DNA from: Vibrio sp. CK2-1
GTDB taxonomy: Bacteria > Pseudomonadota > Gammaproteobacteria > Enterobacterales > Vibrionaceae
Assembly (NCBI RefSeq): GCF_021726515.1
Contig: NZ_JAKKCJ010000003.1
Span: 1-64,000, forward strand
DNA: 64,000 nt
Direction of reading: 5' to 3'
Below the pieces are notes generated by a model. The model was given only the letters and a program-made list of their open reading frames with translations, did not search any database and was not told where the DNA came from. Below are positions 28,117 through 37,530 of the stretch, in pieces (position 1 is the stretch's first letter; every line of letters begins with the position of its first letter). The translations under genes were made by a program, and so were the position numbers.

Positions 28117-29106
28117 ATGAAAATTCAGCACGCTCTTGGTGCCATCTTATTACTTTCTTCATCGACAGCTTATAGTGATGAAATACAAGGCAAATGGAAA
28201 GAAGGTTTCTCCGGTAACGCAATGTTATTGTTTGGTGTTACGCAATCCGATTCTTTAGCTGATTCAGGCAATAAAAAGCTGAACTCACTGGATGATAAAG
28301 GTGAAACTAAAACTGAGGGCTTTATCTATCCTATCGCGGCGAGTAAGGTCAATTACACTTTCAGTGGTGGAAATCACCAACTCTTTCTTGGTACCAGTAA
28401 TGCCGATATTGCATTAGGTCGCCCACACTTTGAGCTAGGTTACGGTCAACATATTAGCCAAGTCGGAACCTTTAAAATCTCTTATGTTCCTGGTTTATTG
28501 AAAAGTACTACTTGGGAAGATCCATTCTTAGTGGGAAGTAACCGTGAAGAAACCGATCAACGCATTCAAGGAATAAGGCTTCAATATCAAGAAATCTTTG
28601 ATACTGGACTAGGGTTTGAGCTTGCTGCTGGCCAGAGAAAGATTGACGATGAATTAAGTGCTAGCCAATTTAGTCCCACTATCCAATCTGAATTAAATAG
28701 AGAAAGTGATATTTATTATTCAGAACTGTCTTATTTAACCCCATTATCCCCAGAATTATTTTTACGTAGCTCGCTCGCTTATTTAAGACAAAATGCCAAA
28801 GGCGATGCGATGTCATCCGATACTTATACCGGTCAGTTAGCCGTGGTACAGAAGTTTGATAGCTCAGCTTTGACCATAAGCTTTAAGTATCAATATGCTA
28901 ATTTTGACGACACTCACCCCATTTTTTTAGAAACACGTGAAGATGATATTGTCGGAATAGTAAGTACCTACACTTATGATGATATTTTTGGTTGGCCCGG
29001 TGTCGGTGTCGCGGTAATGGGTGGCTTTACTGAAAATGTGTCGAATTTAGATTTTTATAAAGGCAGCAGTTGGGTTTTAGCGAGCGGAATTCGATATGTG
29101 TTTTAA
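28117..29106 (+). CDS. DUF2860-type outer membrane beta-barrel protein
   Basis: The product has 329 residues from the ATG at 28117 (AAGGA six bases upstream; an ATG two codons earlier is possible). A signal peptide ends near AYSDEI. The rest is alternating polar and hydrophobic strands, ending in a C-terminal aromatic (SGIRYVF), the signal for BAM insertion. The opening block (GFSGNAMLLFGVTQSDS, then SLDDKGETKTEGFIYPIAAS) agrees with DUF2860, a family of Vibrio outer membrane proteins of unknown role. It is followed after 25 bp by another barrel gene, probably co-transcribed. Confidence 0.85.
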   Translation: MKIQHALGAILLLSSSTAYSDEIQGKWKEGFSGNAMLLFGVTQSDSLADSGNKKLNSLDDKGETKTEGFIYPIAASKVNYTFSGGNHQLFLGTSNADIALGRPHFELGYGQHISQVGTFKISYVPGLLKSTTWEDPFLVGSNREETDQRIQGIRLQYQEIFDTGLGFELAAGQRKIDDELSASQFSPTIQSELNRESDIYYSELSYLTPLSPELFLRSSLAYLRQNAKGDAMSSDTYTGQLAVVQKFDSSALTISFKYQYANFDDTHPIFLETREDDIVGIVSTYTYDDIFGWPGVGVAVMGGFTENVSNLDFYKGSSWVLASGIRYVF

Positions 29107-29131
29107 GCGGTTAAAATAGGTGGAAAGTGGG

Positions 29132-30121
29132 ATGAAAAGGATTTTACCTACTGCAGTTTTATTTTCATCATTAGGATTTATACCCGAGAGTGTCGCGAAT
29201 AGCTTAAGAGATAGTGGTAAGCGATACTATGAAGAGCTTCTCGCCTCTGCGGTCATTTTATCTGATAGCGACCTTATCTCATTAGGGATTAAAAGTTTTG
29301 ATCCTAATGAGGTTTTTAAAAGTGAAGATGACAATTTAGGTGGAGAGGGAGCTTTAGAAGCTCGTAAGAAAATCTCAGTCTATAACTTGCCATTGCACTT
29401 CGACATCGCAGGAGCCCATCCTGATTTCCAACATGAAATCACTTTGAAGTTTAGTTATTTTTCATTTAGTGAAGATGTCGCACTGATTGATAATGTTCAA
29501 CCTGACAGATTAAATCAAGATGTCTATTCTGCTTATTTATCTTATACCTTAGAGTATTCCCTCACTGATAGATGGAAAATTGCTTATGGTATCGGATCTT
29601 ATCTCATGTATGCCGATAATGATTACCGCTTTAAAAGTGCTGACACTCAACAACTCCAACCTTTTTTAGACCAATCATTTTCCAATATGTCAGTTTGGTC
29701 GACGTTTATTGAGCCTTATATTGAATTTAAATACCAAGTTGATAGCAGTTGGGGACGTTGGGGCGTAATGAGTCAGTGGCATTACTTTGCTGGTGTTAAC
29801 TGGGATAAAATAGATGAAGGTTCTTATGGTTCGCCCGAAGGTTGGCGAGTCAGTAATGGTATTCAGATTGAGTACGATCTTGCCAGTTTTGAGCAATTTA
29901 AACCTGCGCTTTATGGCAGTGTTAAGCGAATAGATATTGGCCACGATGCTACCAGTATTTTGCAAACCAACTCTTATTATGAAGCTGGTGTCGGTGTAAC
30001 GTGGGCTAATGTTTTTGATTGGGATTTTATTGATACCGTTGGTATCGGAGTGAACTTTAACTATGGTAGTTCGTTAAGAGGGGGAAGCTTGCTGTTTTAT
30101 ATTAACCCTTTTAATGGGTGA
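29132..30121 (+). CDS. Outer membrane beta-barrel protein (solitary autotransporter-barrel type)
   Basis: The 329-residue product starts at the ATG at 29132 (GGAAAGTGGG upstream). It has a signal peptide (MKRILPTAVLFSSLGFIPES) and many beta strands rich in Trp, Tyr and Phe, ending LLFYINPFNG. The pattern resembles the solitary autotransporter-barrel family (Omp_AT) found in Vibrio, but I am not certain. It follows the DUF2860 gene by 25 bp and shares its terminator, suggesting a two-gene outer-membrane operon. Confidence 0.7.
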   Translation: MKRILPTAVLFSSLGFIPESVANSLRDSGKRYYEELLASAVILSDSDLISLGIKSFDPNEVFKSEDDNLGGEGALEARKKISVYNLPLHFDIAGAHPDFQHEITLKFSYFSFSEDVALIDNVQPDRLNQDVYSAYLSYTLEYSLTDRWKIAYGIGSYLMYADNDYRFKSADTQQLQPFLDQSFSNMSVWSTFIEPYIEFKYQVDSSWGRWGVMSQWHYFAGVNWDKIDEGSYGSPEGWRVSNGIQIEYDLASFEQFKPALYGSVKRIDIGHDATSILQTNSYYEAGVGVTWANVFDWDFIDTVGIGVNFNYGSSLRGGSLLFYINPFNG

Positions 30122-30153
30122 CAACTTATATCAAAAGTAAATAACACTTTAAT

Positions 30154-30192
30154 AAAGCTGCTGAAAACTGAACTGTTTCGGCAGCTTTTTTA
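30154..30192 (+). terminator. Terminator of the two barrel genes
   Basis: AAAGCTGCTGAAA (30154-30166) pairs with TTTCGGCAGCTTT (30176-30188) with one G-T pair, followed by a T run. Confidence 0.85.
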
Positions 30193-30204
30193 TTCTTGCT
30201 GAAA

Positions 30205-30231
30205 CTTGTACCTTGAAGTTATTTGGGTATA
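30205..30231. repeat. Solo end of the TATAC-type repeat
   Basis: CTTGTACCTTGAAGTTATTT followed by GGGTATA matches the ends of the element at 5958-6085. It lies directly after the stop codon (30234) of the DUF4250 gene. Confidence 0.55.
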
Positions 30232-30233
30232 GA

Positions 30234-30422
30234 TTATCTAAATTGTTTCACTTCAGGTAGGTAGTCAAATCCGGCACCAGCAAGCTTGTTGATTAAGGCT
30301 TGTTTATCAATATCAAAAGCTTTGACTAGGTTATCTAGATCACCATATTCGTCGCGTAATTTCATATTGACGATGCTCATCAGCATGACGGGATCCATGC
30401 TTTCAAAATTGGCTAAATTCAT
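30234..30422 (-). CDS. DUF4250 small protein
   Basis: The 62-residue acidic protein (MNLANFESMDPVMLMSIVNM at the N-terminus, then KLRDEYGDLDNLVKAFDID) fits the DUF4250 family from memory: short helical proteins of unknown function common in Vibrio. AAGGAGAATTGCC lies directly upstream of the ATG, a strong ribosome site. It lies 27 bp after yaeP on the same strand, so the two are probably one transcript. Confidence 0.8.
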   Translation of the reverse strand: MNLANFESMDPVMLMSIVNMKLRDEYGDLDNLVKAFDIDKQALINKLAGAGFDYLPEVKQFR

Positions 30423-30449
30423 GGCAATTCTCCTTAAGGTAAACTGAGA

Positions 30450-30653
30450 CTAGTCTTCAAAATCTGAAATTAACAAATTGGCCGCAGCAAAGGCCGCGCG
30501 TTCACGTGTTTCTTTTGGCAAGCTTTCATCGGCAGCGATATCGTTGAAGGTTTTTACCGCGCAAGTGATGGCTTGAGGAATGTAGCCTTGATCACCACTA
30601 CCAATTTGAGCATAGAGTTCGCGAACTAAATCGCAGCAGTCATAAATTTTCAT
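30450..30653 (-). CDS. yaeP: UPF0253 family protein YaeP
   Basis: The 67-residue product ([20 protein letters not shown]) matches E. coli YaeP, including [20 protein letters not shown] and [16 protein letters not shown]. YaeP is a small cytoplasmic protein of unknown role. The ATG at 30653 with AAAGAGA ten bases upstream seems better than one three codons earlier. It is separated from proS by a terminator; in E. coli the same genes are also close to proS. Confidence 0.9.
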   Translation of the reverse strand: MKIYDCCDLVRELYAQIGSGDQGYIPQAITCAVKTFNDIAADESLPKETRERAAFAAANLLISDFED

Positions 30654-30695
30654 AACATCCATTCTCTTTACATTTAGCTTTAGAATTTAAGCATT

Positions 30696-30724
30696 AAAAA
30701 GGCGAACCTAAGCTCGCCTTTTTC
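30696..30724 (-). terminator. Terminator of proS
   Basis: AAAAAGGCGA (30696-30705) pairs with TCGCCTTTTT (30714-30723); on the minus strand it reads as a stem followed by a T run, 12 bp past the proS stop. Confidence 0.82.
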
Positions 30725-30735
30725 TTCTTCATTAA

Positions 30736-32451
30736 TTATTTGATTTGAGCTTTTAGGTGCTCGACGATGTTATCCATCGCAATCGCTACTTTGTCGCCAT
30801 TTTTGCGATCTTTATATTCAAAGTTACCTTCATCCATACTGCGATCACCGATCACAACCGTATGAGGAATACCGATCAACTCGATATCTTTGAACATCAC
30901 ACCCGGGCGCTCTTTACGATCATCAAACAATACTTCGATACCAGCGGCGGTTAGCTCAGCGTACAGTTTTTCTGCCGCTTCTTTAACGCGCTCTGATTTG
31001 TGCATGTTCATTGGAACGATAGCTACTTGGAATGGAGCAATTGCATCCGGCCAGATAATGCCTGAATCATCGTGGTTTTGCTCAATCGCAGCAGCCACAA
31101 CGCGTGTTACACCAATACCGTAACAACCCATTTCTAGAATGACGTTTTTACCGTTTGAATCAAGTACGCCACAGTTCATTTTTTCAGAGTAGTTAGTACC
31201 TAATTGGAAGATATGACCGACTTCGATACCACGTTTAAGTTGTAGCGTACCTTGACCACATGGGCTTGGATCGCCTTCAACTACGTTACGTAAGTCTTCA
31301 ACCTGACCAAGCTCAACATCACGACCCCAGTTGATTCCGAAGTAGTGTTTGTCATCAATGTTAGCGCCAGCGCCGAAATCACTCATTACCGCGACTGAAC
31401 GATCAACGATAAATGGTAGCTCAAGACCAACAGGGCCAAGTGAACCAGGACCTGCACCAACTAGCTGACGAATTTCTTCTTCTGTCGCCATCTCTAGAGG
31501 CGCAGCAACTTGTGGTAGGTTTTCAGCTTTGATTTCGTTTAGCTCGTGATCGCCACGAATGATAAGCGCAATGATCGGTGCATCGACTTCATCAGAGGCT
31601 TTAACGAATAGGGTTTTAACTGTTTTCTCAATCGCTAGACCGTGCTGCTCAACAAGTTCTGCAATAGTTTTTGCATTTGGCGTATCGACTAGTGTCATTT
31701 CTTGGCTTGGCGCGGCACGTTCTGTTGTTGGTGCTAGTGCTTCTGCTTTTTCGATGTTAGCTGCGTAGTCTGATTCGGTTGAGAACACGATCAAATCTTC
31801 ACCACTTTCAGCTAGTACGTGGAATTCTTGAGAACCGTTACCACCGATCGCGCCGCTGTCGGCGAGTACTGGACGGTAGTCTAAGCCCATGCGGTCGAAT
31901 GCTTTGCAGTAAGCATCGTGCATCGCATCATAAGATTGTTGTAAACCGTCTTTATCGATATCAAAGCTGTAAGCATCCATCATCGAGAATTCACGAGAAC
32001 GCATGACACCAAAACGTGGACGACGCTCATCACGGAATTTGGTTTGGATTTGATATAGGTTCAAAGGAAGTTGTTTGTATGAGCTTACTTCGTTACGAAC
32101 AAGGCTAGTGATCACTTCTTCAGCTGTTGGGCTAAGTACGAATGGGCGAGAGTGGCGATCGGTAAAGCGAAGTAGTTCAGGGCCCATTTTTTCAGAGCGG
32201 CCTGTTTCTTCCCATAGTTCAAACGGTTGAACTACCGGCATTAAGGTTTCAATTGCACCTGCATTGTTGATTTCTTCACGAATGATGGTTTCAACTTTAC
32301 GCAGCACGCGTAGACCGGTTGGTAGCCAAGTGTAAAGACCTGAAGCTAGTTTACGGATCATACCGGCACGTAGCATCAGCTGGTGGCTGATCACTTCTGC
32401 GTCGTTTGGAGTTTCTTTTAGTGTAGAAACAAGGTATTTGCTGGTGCGCAT
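30736..32451 (-). CDS. proS: Prolyl-tRNA synthetase
   Basis: This class II enzyme charges tRNA-Pro. The 571-residue product has the bacterial-type architecture: motif 1 and 2 region ([39 protein letters not shown]), the inserted editing domain (about 225-395) and the C-terminal anticodon-binding domain ([20 protein letters not shown]). Motif 3 is in [13 protein letters not shown]. Length equals E. coli ProS (572). It is followed by its own terminator. Confidence 0.99.
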   Translation of the reverse strand: MRTSKYLVSTLKETPNDAEVISHQLMLRAGMIRKLASGLYTWLPTGLRVLRKVETIIREEINNAGAIETLMPVVQPFELWEETGRSEKMGPELLRFTDRHSRPFVLSPTAEEVITSLVRNEVSSYKQLPLNLYQIQTKFRDERRPRFGVMRSREFSMMDAYSFDIDKDGLQQSYDAMHDAYCKAFDRMGLDYRPVLADSGAIGGNGSQEFHVLAESGEDLIVFSTESDYAANIEKAEALAPTTERAAPSQEMTLVDTPNAKTIAELVEQHGLAIEKTVKTLFVKASDEVDAPIIALIIRGDHELNEIKAENLPQVAAPLEMATEEEIRQLVGAGPGSLGPVGLELPFIVDRSVAVMSDFGAGANIDDKHYFGINWGRDVELGQVEDLRNVVEGDPSPCGQGTLQLKRGIEVGHIFQLGTNYSEKMNCGVLDSNGKNVILEMGCYGIGVTRVVAAAIEQNHDDSGIIWPDAIAPFQVAIVPMNMHKSERVKEAAEKLYAELTAAGIEVLFDDRKERPGVMFKDIELIGIPHTVVIGDRSMDEGNFEYKDRKNGDKVAIAMDNIVEHLKAQIK

Positions 32452-32543
32452 TTTTGTACCCGCTTATTTATAGAGTGTTAATAATTGAATGCCAAAATCA
32501 AAGAGGCAATTTAGCCCGTAATAATAGCAGCACTGAGGTTTTC

Positions 32544-33275
32544 TCAAAAGTGTTCGATAGAAGTTACATGGATGAAATTGCGATTTATTTCCAGATTATG
32601 GCTGCTGTCATCGCTTTCTACTTTAAATTTAACGTTTAGGTCGAATAAGTGAGTGGCGTACTCTTTGTCATCAGCTTTGTTTTTCTTGTAAGCAGGACGA
32701 GGATCTTGCGCTAAAACTTGCTCGATTACCGCCTGAATATGCTGACCATTTGAGTGTGCTTTTAAGCTTAATTGTGCGGAAGTTGAAAACACTACTGGCA
32801 ATACATCCGGTTCACTTTCTGCAAATCCGCCAGCGGCATCGACAATCGAATCAGAGTAGGGGATATAAGGTTTGATATCGATGATGGGCGTGCCATCCAC
32901 TAAATCAACACTGCCTAGTTCAATCCAGGTTTGACTACCTTGCTGCGTGATGCCTTTTACTTCTACCGCAGACATGCCAATGCCATTGGGACGAAATGTT
33001 GATCGTGAAGCAAACACGCCAATTCTTTCATTGCCACCTAATCTAGGAGGGCGAACGGTCGGCTTCCAACCCGCCTCTAGGTTTTGATCAAATAAGAATA
33101 ATAACCACAGATGGCTAAATTGCTCTAAACCACGCACCGCTTCCGGTGAGTTGGCTTCACCGAGTAACTCAACTCGTGCGTTGGCGGCAGGTGCTAATCG
33201 TGGTTGCCTTGGCACTGAAAATTTCTCTTTATAAGGAGAGTGAATTCGTCCAATAGGTTCAATGGTAAATGGCAT
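32544..33275 (-). CDS. trmO: tRNA (N6-threonylcarbamoyladenosine-37-N6)-methyltransferase TrmO
   Basis: TrmO uses S-adenosylmethionine to methylate t6A37 in tRNA-Thr. The 243-residue product has the YaeB/TsaA fold signature: EPIGRIHSPYKEKFSVPRQP at the N-terminus, FSHLWLLFLFDQN, then RPNGIGMSAVEVKGI and a C-terminal extension (VLAQDPRPAYKK) of the enterobacterial type. It lies 92 bp upstream of proS on the same strand. Confidence 0.95.
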   Translation of the reverse strand: MPFTIEPIGRIHSPYKEKFSVPRQPRLAPAANARVELLGEANSPEAVRGLEQFSHLWLLFLFDQNLEAGWKPTVRPPRLGGNERIGVFASRSTFRPNGIGMSAVEVKGITQQGSQTWIELGSVDLVDGTPIIDIKPYIPYSDSIVDAAGGFAESEPDVLPVVFSTSAQLSLKAHSNGQHIQAVIEQVLAQDPRPAYKKNKADDKEYATHLFDLNVKFKVESDDSSHNLEINRNFIHVTSIEHF

Positions 33276-33611
33276 GGTATTAGTCTGATCAAAAAGTGGT
33301 GGTTAATGATAACGATAAATAAACAGCGATGGAAAATAATCTACCGTTAATCAAGATCACATTTTTGACAACGTGCTTTCGTTGATAAATTTTATACAAT
33401 TAGGGTAAGTTTTAACCTATATAGTTCTGCTATTTTATTGAAAGTACGATTCTTATCGTTTGCATTTTGTTTGTTAACCAATTTTATATTTCAATGTAGT
33501 TACACTTATTAACATTTTATGCTTTTCTGAATTTTGTTGAGTCACGTACTCTAAGCGACCTTTTGTTATACCAGTGTCAAAACGCTGGATGTCATTGACT
33601 AGGAGGTCCCG
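33276..33611. other. Intergenic region before the AbgT-family gene
   Basis: 336 AT-rich bases between divergent trmO and the transporter gene. A TTGACA occurs near 33366 without a clear -10 at 17 bp. I see no gene or strong hairpin. A Fur-like GATAACGATAAAT near 33306 is weak. Confidence 0.4.
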
Positions 33612-35201
33612 ATGACAACTCAAAGTTCGAGTAAGCCGTATAACTCGAAGAAAACGCTTTTTACCCGCTTTCTAGACTCGGTTGAATACTTAGGAAACCT
33701 ATTACCCCATCCCATCACTTTATTTGCCATTTTTTGTGTGGCAATTCTTATCTCTTCTGGGATTGCAGGTTACTTTGGCGTATCGGTAGTTGATCCACGT
33801 CCTGAAGGGGCAAGTGGCCGTTCTGCCGATGGTATTATCCATGTTGTGAGCTTACTTAATGCGGAAGGCTTACAGCTTATCGTGACTAACTTGGTGAAAA
33901 ACTTCACCGGTTTCGCGCCATTAGGTACGGTACTTGTCGCTATGTTGGGTGTGGCAATTGCTGAACACTCTGGCCTTTTATCTGCTGCAATGCGTGGCAT
34001 GGTGATGGGCGCTTCAAAGCGCATGGTGACGTTCACGGTTATCTTTGCTGGTATTATTTCTAATACGGCTTCTGAGCTAGGTTACGTGGTACTTATCCCT
34101 CTAGCGGCGATGCTGTTCCATTCACTAGGTCGTCACCCATTAGCGGGTCTTGCCGCAGCGTTTGCCGGTGTGTCCGGTGGTTACTCTGCTAACTTATTAA
34201 TTGGTACGGTTGATCCACTGCTTTCTGGTATCACAGAATCGGCAGCGCAAATGATTGACCCAACTTACACGGTTGGCCCTGAAGTGAACTGGTACTTTAT
34301 GTTCATTTCGACTTTCTTTATTGCGATTGTCGGTGCTTTCGTTACTGAAAAAATTGTTGAGCCTAAGCTAGGTGAATACAAAATAGAGGAAGCGGCTGAA
34401 GACTTATCGCAAGATAAAATGGGTGCATTGACTGCGGCTGAGAAAAAAGGTCTTAAGCTTGCAGGTATCGCGGTTTTAGTTGTTAGTGCGTTACTTGCTT
34501 GGACGATTGTTCCTGAAAATGGCGTGTTGCGTAATCCTGTAACAGGCGAAGTAGCGGGCTCTCCATTCTTGAAGAGTATTGTTGCTTTCATCTTTGTCTT
34601 CTTTGCTATTCCGGGTTTTGTTTACGGTAAAGTAACAGGCAGCATGAAGAATGATCGCGATGTGATCAATGCCATGTCGAAGTCGATGTCTTCAATGGGC
34701 ATGTACATCGTATTGGTATTCTTTGCGGCGCAATTTGTTGCGTTCTTTAAGTGGACCAACTTTGGTCAAGTATTCGCGGTTGGCGGTGCAGACTTCTTAC
34801 AAACCATCGGTTTAACTGGCCCGGCGTTGTTCTTTGCTTTCATCATTATGTGTGGCTTTATCAACTTAATGATCGGTTCGGCATCGGCACAGTGGGCGGT
34901 AACCGCGCCTATCTTTATCCCAATGTTGATGTTAGTGGGTTATGCCCCTGAAACCATTCAAGCGGCTTACCGTATTGGTGACTCGGTAACGAACTTAATC
35001 ACGCCTATGATGAGTTACTTTGGCTTGATTCTAGCGGTGGCATCACGTTATGTGAAGAACTTAGGTATTGGTACGCTAATCGCCACCATGCTTCCATATA
35101 CGCTATGTTTCTTAGTAGGTTGGAGTATCTTGTTCTACATCTGGGTATTCGTATTTGGTCTACCTGTAGGCCCAGGCGCAGCGACTTACTATACGCCTTA
35201 A
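33612..35201 (+). CDS. AbgT-family transporter
   Basis: The 529-residue inner membrane protein has about 11-13 hydrophobic segments and the AbgT family features: RFLDSVEYLGNLLPHPITLF at the N-terminus, and SNTASELGYVVLIPLAAMLF and ITPMMSYFGLILAVASRYVK in the transport core. E. coli AbgT imports p-aminobenzoyl-glutamate, while the related MtrF exports sulfonamides, so the substrate is open. AGGAGG lies 6 bases before the ATG. Its own terminator follows, so it is a single-gene unit. Confidence 0.9.
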   Translation: MTTQSSSKPYNSKKTLFTRFLDSVEYLGNLLPHPITLFAIFCVAILISSGIAGYFGVSVVDPRPEGASGRSADGIIHVVSLLNAEGLQLIVTNLVKNFTGFAPLGTVLVAMLGVAIAEHSGLLSAAMRGMVMGASKRMVTFTVIFAGIISNTASELGYVVLIPLAAMLFHSLGRHPLAGLAAAFAGVSGGYSANLLIGTVDPLLSGITESAAQMIDPTYTVGPEVNWYFMFISTFFIAIVGAFVTEKIVEPKLGEYKIEEAAEDLSQDKMGALTAAEKKGLKLAGIAVLVVSALLAWTIVPENGVLRNPVTGEVAGSPFLKSIVAFIFVFFAIPGFVYGKVTGSMKNDRDVINAMSKSMSSMGMYIVLVFFAAQFVAFFKWTNFGQVFAVGGADFLQTIGLTGPALFFAFIIMCGFINLMIGSASAQWAVTAPIFIPMLMLVGYAPETIQAAYRIGDSVTNLITPMMSYFGLILAVASRYVKNLGIGTLIATMLPYTLCFLVGWSILFYIWVFVFGLPVGPGAATYYTP

Positions 35202-35235
35202 GATGCCTTTATAACGTCATTTAAAGCGTTAACAA

Positions 35236-35275
35236 AAATCCCCAAACGATGTTGAATCGTTTGGGGATTTTTTTA
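35236..35275 (+). terminator. Terminator of the AbgT-family gene
   Basis: AAATCCCCAAACGAT (35236-35250) pairs perfectly with ATCGTTTGGGGATTT (35256-35270), followed by more T. Confidence 0.92.
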
Positions 35276-35317
35276 TGCATGAAGCTATCACATGAAGCTA
35301 TGTAAGAGGATAGGAGC

Positions 35318-36445
35318 TTATGCGTATTGCTTCATTAACATCAGCCACTGTAATTGCTGCTGTTTAAAGTGTTGCTTCATTTGTTGATAGCGCAGCTTTA
35401 AAACGGCGTGTTCATATTGCTCCATCATCTTTTGTTTCTTGCCATGCATCAGCTGTTTCTTCAAGTCGTAATACTCGGTCATTTGAGCAATCAGAGCATC
35501 GTATTCTTTGTGCATTTTCTCGATAACATCATGCTGGTTCGGCAAATGGCGAACCTTCTGTTTAGTATCATTGAGCAATTGTAATGCTTTGGCTTTTTCG
35601 ATTTTATCGGCCGGTGTAATACGCAGCTTTTCGGTTAATTTTAACCATGAGCAGGTTTTGATGAGCCATTTTGTTGGATCGTATTGCCACCAGTGAATGC
35701 CATTACGGTAGTCATTTTCAAAGATATGATGGAAATTGTGGTAGCCCTCACCAAAGGTTAGTACCGCTAACACACTGTTATCACGAGCAGTGTTTTTATT
35801 GGTATAAGGCTGGCTTCCCCAGATATGCGCTAGAGAATTAATAAAGAAAGTCGTGTGGTGGTTTAGCACTAAACGCACAGCGCCGACCATTAAAAGCATG
35901 CCAATAATATCTTGGTAAATGATGCCTAATAAAAGCGGAACCCCTAAGTTCATTAACAGGGCAAGAGGGATATAGTATTTATGTTGCCACATGACGATCT
36001 TTTCTTTTTGTAGATCTCGGCAATTGGAGTAATCCGAATAAACTTCTGCGCTTTGGTAGTGGCGCAGCATCCAACCAATATGAGAAAACCAAAAGCCACG
36101 CTTAGCGGAGTAGGGATCTTTGTCGTTATTATCAACATGGCGATGATGAACACGATGATCTGACGACCAATGAAGCGCGCTATTTTGCAGAGCAAACGCC
36201 CCACCTAAAGCAAAGATAAACCGTAAAGACCAGTGAGCTTGGTAGGTTCGATGTGACCACAAGCGGTGGTAGCCAGCCGTGATGCATAGATTACAAAAGC
36301 TAAAGGTGATTAAAAGCCACACCCAATGTGCCGCGGTAATACCATTGCTAATAAAGTAAATTGGTGCAACAACTACCGCAAGCAACATACTGCTGGCGAA
36401 GATGAAGACATTTAACCAAATGAAAGGAGGATTTTGTGTTTTCAT
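35318..36445 (-). CDS. Membrane fatty-acid (acyl-CoA) desaturase
   Basis: The 375-residue enzyme would introduce a double bond into acyl chains using a di-iron centre. Three His boxes are seen: HRLWSH (about residue 60), HRVHHRH (about 98) and HNFHH (about 236), and there are four or more membrane segments. After the catalytic part a 100-residue Gln/Lys-rich tail (KMMEQYEHAVLKLRYQQMK) looks like a coiled coil, which is longer than in minimal desaturases. A FabR-like palindrome lies about 45 bp upstream. In Vibrio such desaturases help adjust membrane fluidity to temperature. Delta-9 specificity is assumed from the family. Confidence 0.9.
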   Translation of the reverse strand: MKTQNPPFIWLNVFIFASSMLLAVVVAPIYFISNGITAAHWVWLLITFSFCNLCITAGYHRLWSHRTYQAHWSLRFIFALGGAFALQNSALHWSSDHRVHHRHVDNNDKDPYSAKRGFWFSHIGWMLRHYQSAEVYSDYSNCRDLQKEKIVMWQHKYYIPLALLMNLGVPLLLGIIYQDIIGMLLMVGAVRLVLNHHTTFFINSLAHIWGSQPYTNKNTARDNSVLAVLTFGEGYHNFHHIFENDYRNGIHWWQYDPTKWLIKTCSWLKLTEKLRITPADKIEKAKALQLLNDTKQKVRHLPNQHDVIEKMHKEYDALIAQMTEYYDLKKQLMHGKKQKMMEQYEHAVLKLRYQQMKQHFKQQQLQWLMLMKQYA

Positions 36446-36466
36446 AAATGACCAAGTTTCAGGCTA

Positions 36467-36503
36467 CAAGTGTACGCTAGAATATCTAGCTTACACGTGT
36501 AAG
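36467..36503 (-). promoter_or_regulatory. FabR-like operator upstream of the desaturase
   Basis: CTTACACGTGTAAG (36490-36503) is a perfect 14-bp palindrome flanked by CTAG on both sides; AAGTGTACGCT (36469-36479) lies next to it. The TACACGTGTA core agrees with the FabR operators of E. coli fabA and fabB as I remember them. FabR represses unsaturated fatty acid genes, so a desaturase gene is a sensible target. Confidence 0.6.
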
Positions 36504-36587
36504 TCTAGTGGCGTGTGTGATCAATATTACCTAGATCTCATGAATAATTTGTTTCAATCCATTTCCTTTGCAGCAAACTCGAGATAC

Positions 36588-36617
36588 AAAAAAGGGCAGC
36601 TAATTTAGCTACCCTTT
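36588..36617 (-). terminator. Terminator of the metNIQ operon
   Basis: AAAGGG plus AGCTA pairs with TAGCT plus CCCTTT with one C-A mismatch; the minus-strand T run corresponds to 36588-36593. It lies 42 bp past metQ. Confidence 0.7.
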
Positions 36618-36658
36618 GTAATTAATAAGTTTTTAACTTATGTAACCTTAATGCTGGA

Positions 36659-37456
36659 TTACCAACCTTTAACAACGCTGCCGTTAAACAGTTTCATTGC
36701 TTCTTGGTAAACTTCGTCTGTTTGGTATGCTTTGACAAAGTTCTTCACGTTTTCGCTATCGGCATTGTCTTCACGAGCAACGATTAGGTTTACGTATGGA
36801 GATTCTTTATCTTCCACAAAGATACCATGCTCTTCAGCCGTTAAACCATTTTGAGCCGCGAACGTGTTGTTGATGATTGCAATCGCAACGTCTTGTAGTG
36901 AGTTAGGTAGCTGTGGGGCTTCTAGCTCAACAAAATCCAATTTCTTAGGGTTTTCTACGATATCAAGAGGCGTTGCTTCAAGACCTGCATCCGCAGCGAG
37001 TTTGATTAAACCTTTCTCTTGTAGAAGTAATAACGCACGACCTTCGTTCGTTGGATCGTTTGGAATCGCGATGCTATCGCCTTTTTTCAGCTCATCAAGA
37101 GATTTGATTTTTTTCGAGTAACCCGCGATTGGGTAAACGAAGGTATTGCCAACCGGCTTAATTTTATAGCCACGATCTTTGATTTGCTTATCAAGGTATG
37201 GCAAGTGTTGGAATGCGTTTAGGTCAATTGAACCATCATCTAAAGCCGCGTTAGGAATGATGTAATCAGAGAAGATAGTGAGCTTCACATCTAGGTTGTA
37301 TTTTTCTTTGGCAACTTTTGCTGCAACTTCTGCAACTTGTGCTTCTGGACCCGCAATCACACCGACATTGATGGTGTTATCGGCTGCATTAGCCGCGCCA
37401 GTTAACAGTAGTGAAGTAGCAACCGCAGCTGCGCTAAATAGGCTTTTCAATTTCAT
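36659..37456 (-). CDS. metQ: Methionine-binding protein MetQ (NlpA family)
   Basis: It binds L- or D-methionine and hands it to the MetNI transporter. The 265-residue product shows the family pattern (NTINVGVIAGPEAQVAEVAA, SDYIIPNAALDDGSIDLNAF QHLPYLD in sequence, IPNDPTNEGRALLLLQ). The signal peptide ends LLLTGAANAADN with no Cys, whereas MetQ is usually a lipoprotein, so this one is probably free in the periplasm. It is the last gene of metN-metI-metQ, 75 bp after metI. Confidence 0.95.
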   Translation of the reverse strand: MKLKSLFSAAAVATSLLLTGAANAADNTINVGVIAGPEAQVAEVAAKVAKEKYNLDVKLTIFSDYIIPNAALDDGSIDLNAFQHLPYLDKQIKDRGYKIKPVGNTFVYPIAGYSKKIKSLDELKKGDSIAIPNDPTNEGRALLLLQEKGLIKLAADAGLEATPLDIVENPKKLDFVELEAPQLPNSLQDVAIAIINNTFAAQNGLTAEEHGIFVEDKESPYVNLIVAREDNADSENVKNFVKAYQTDEVYQEAMKLFNGSVVKGW

Positions 37457-37530
37457 ATACTAATCTCCATGTATAAATGCATTCTTTATGACTAATTTGT
37501 TAGCTCATCAGTCAGGTCTATTTTTTATAA

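Noticed and set aside
33300..33325. Fur box near trmO (GATAACGATAAAT)
   Set aside because: Only about two of three hexamers fit, and the neighbouring genes are not iron-related.
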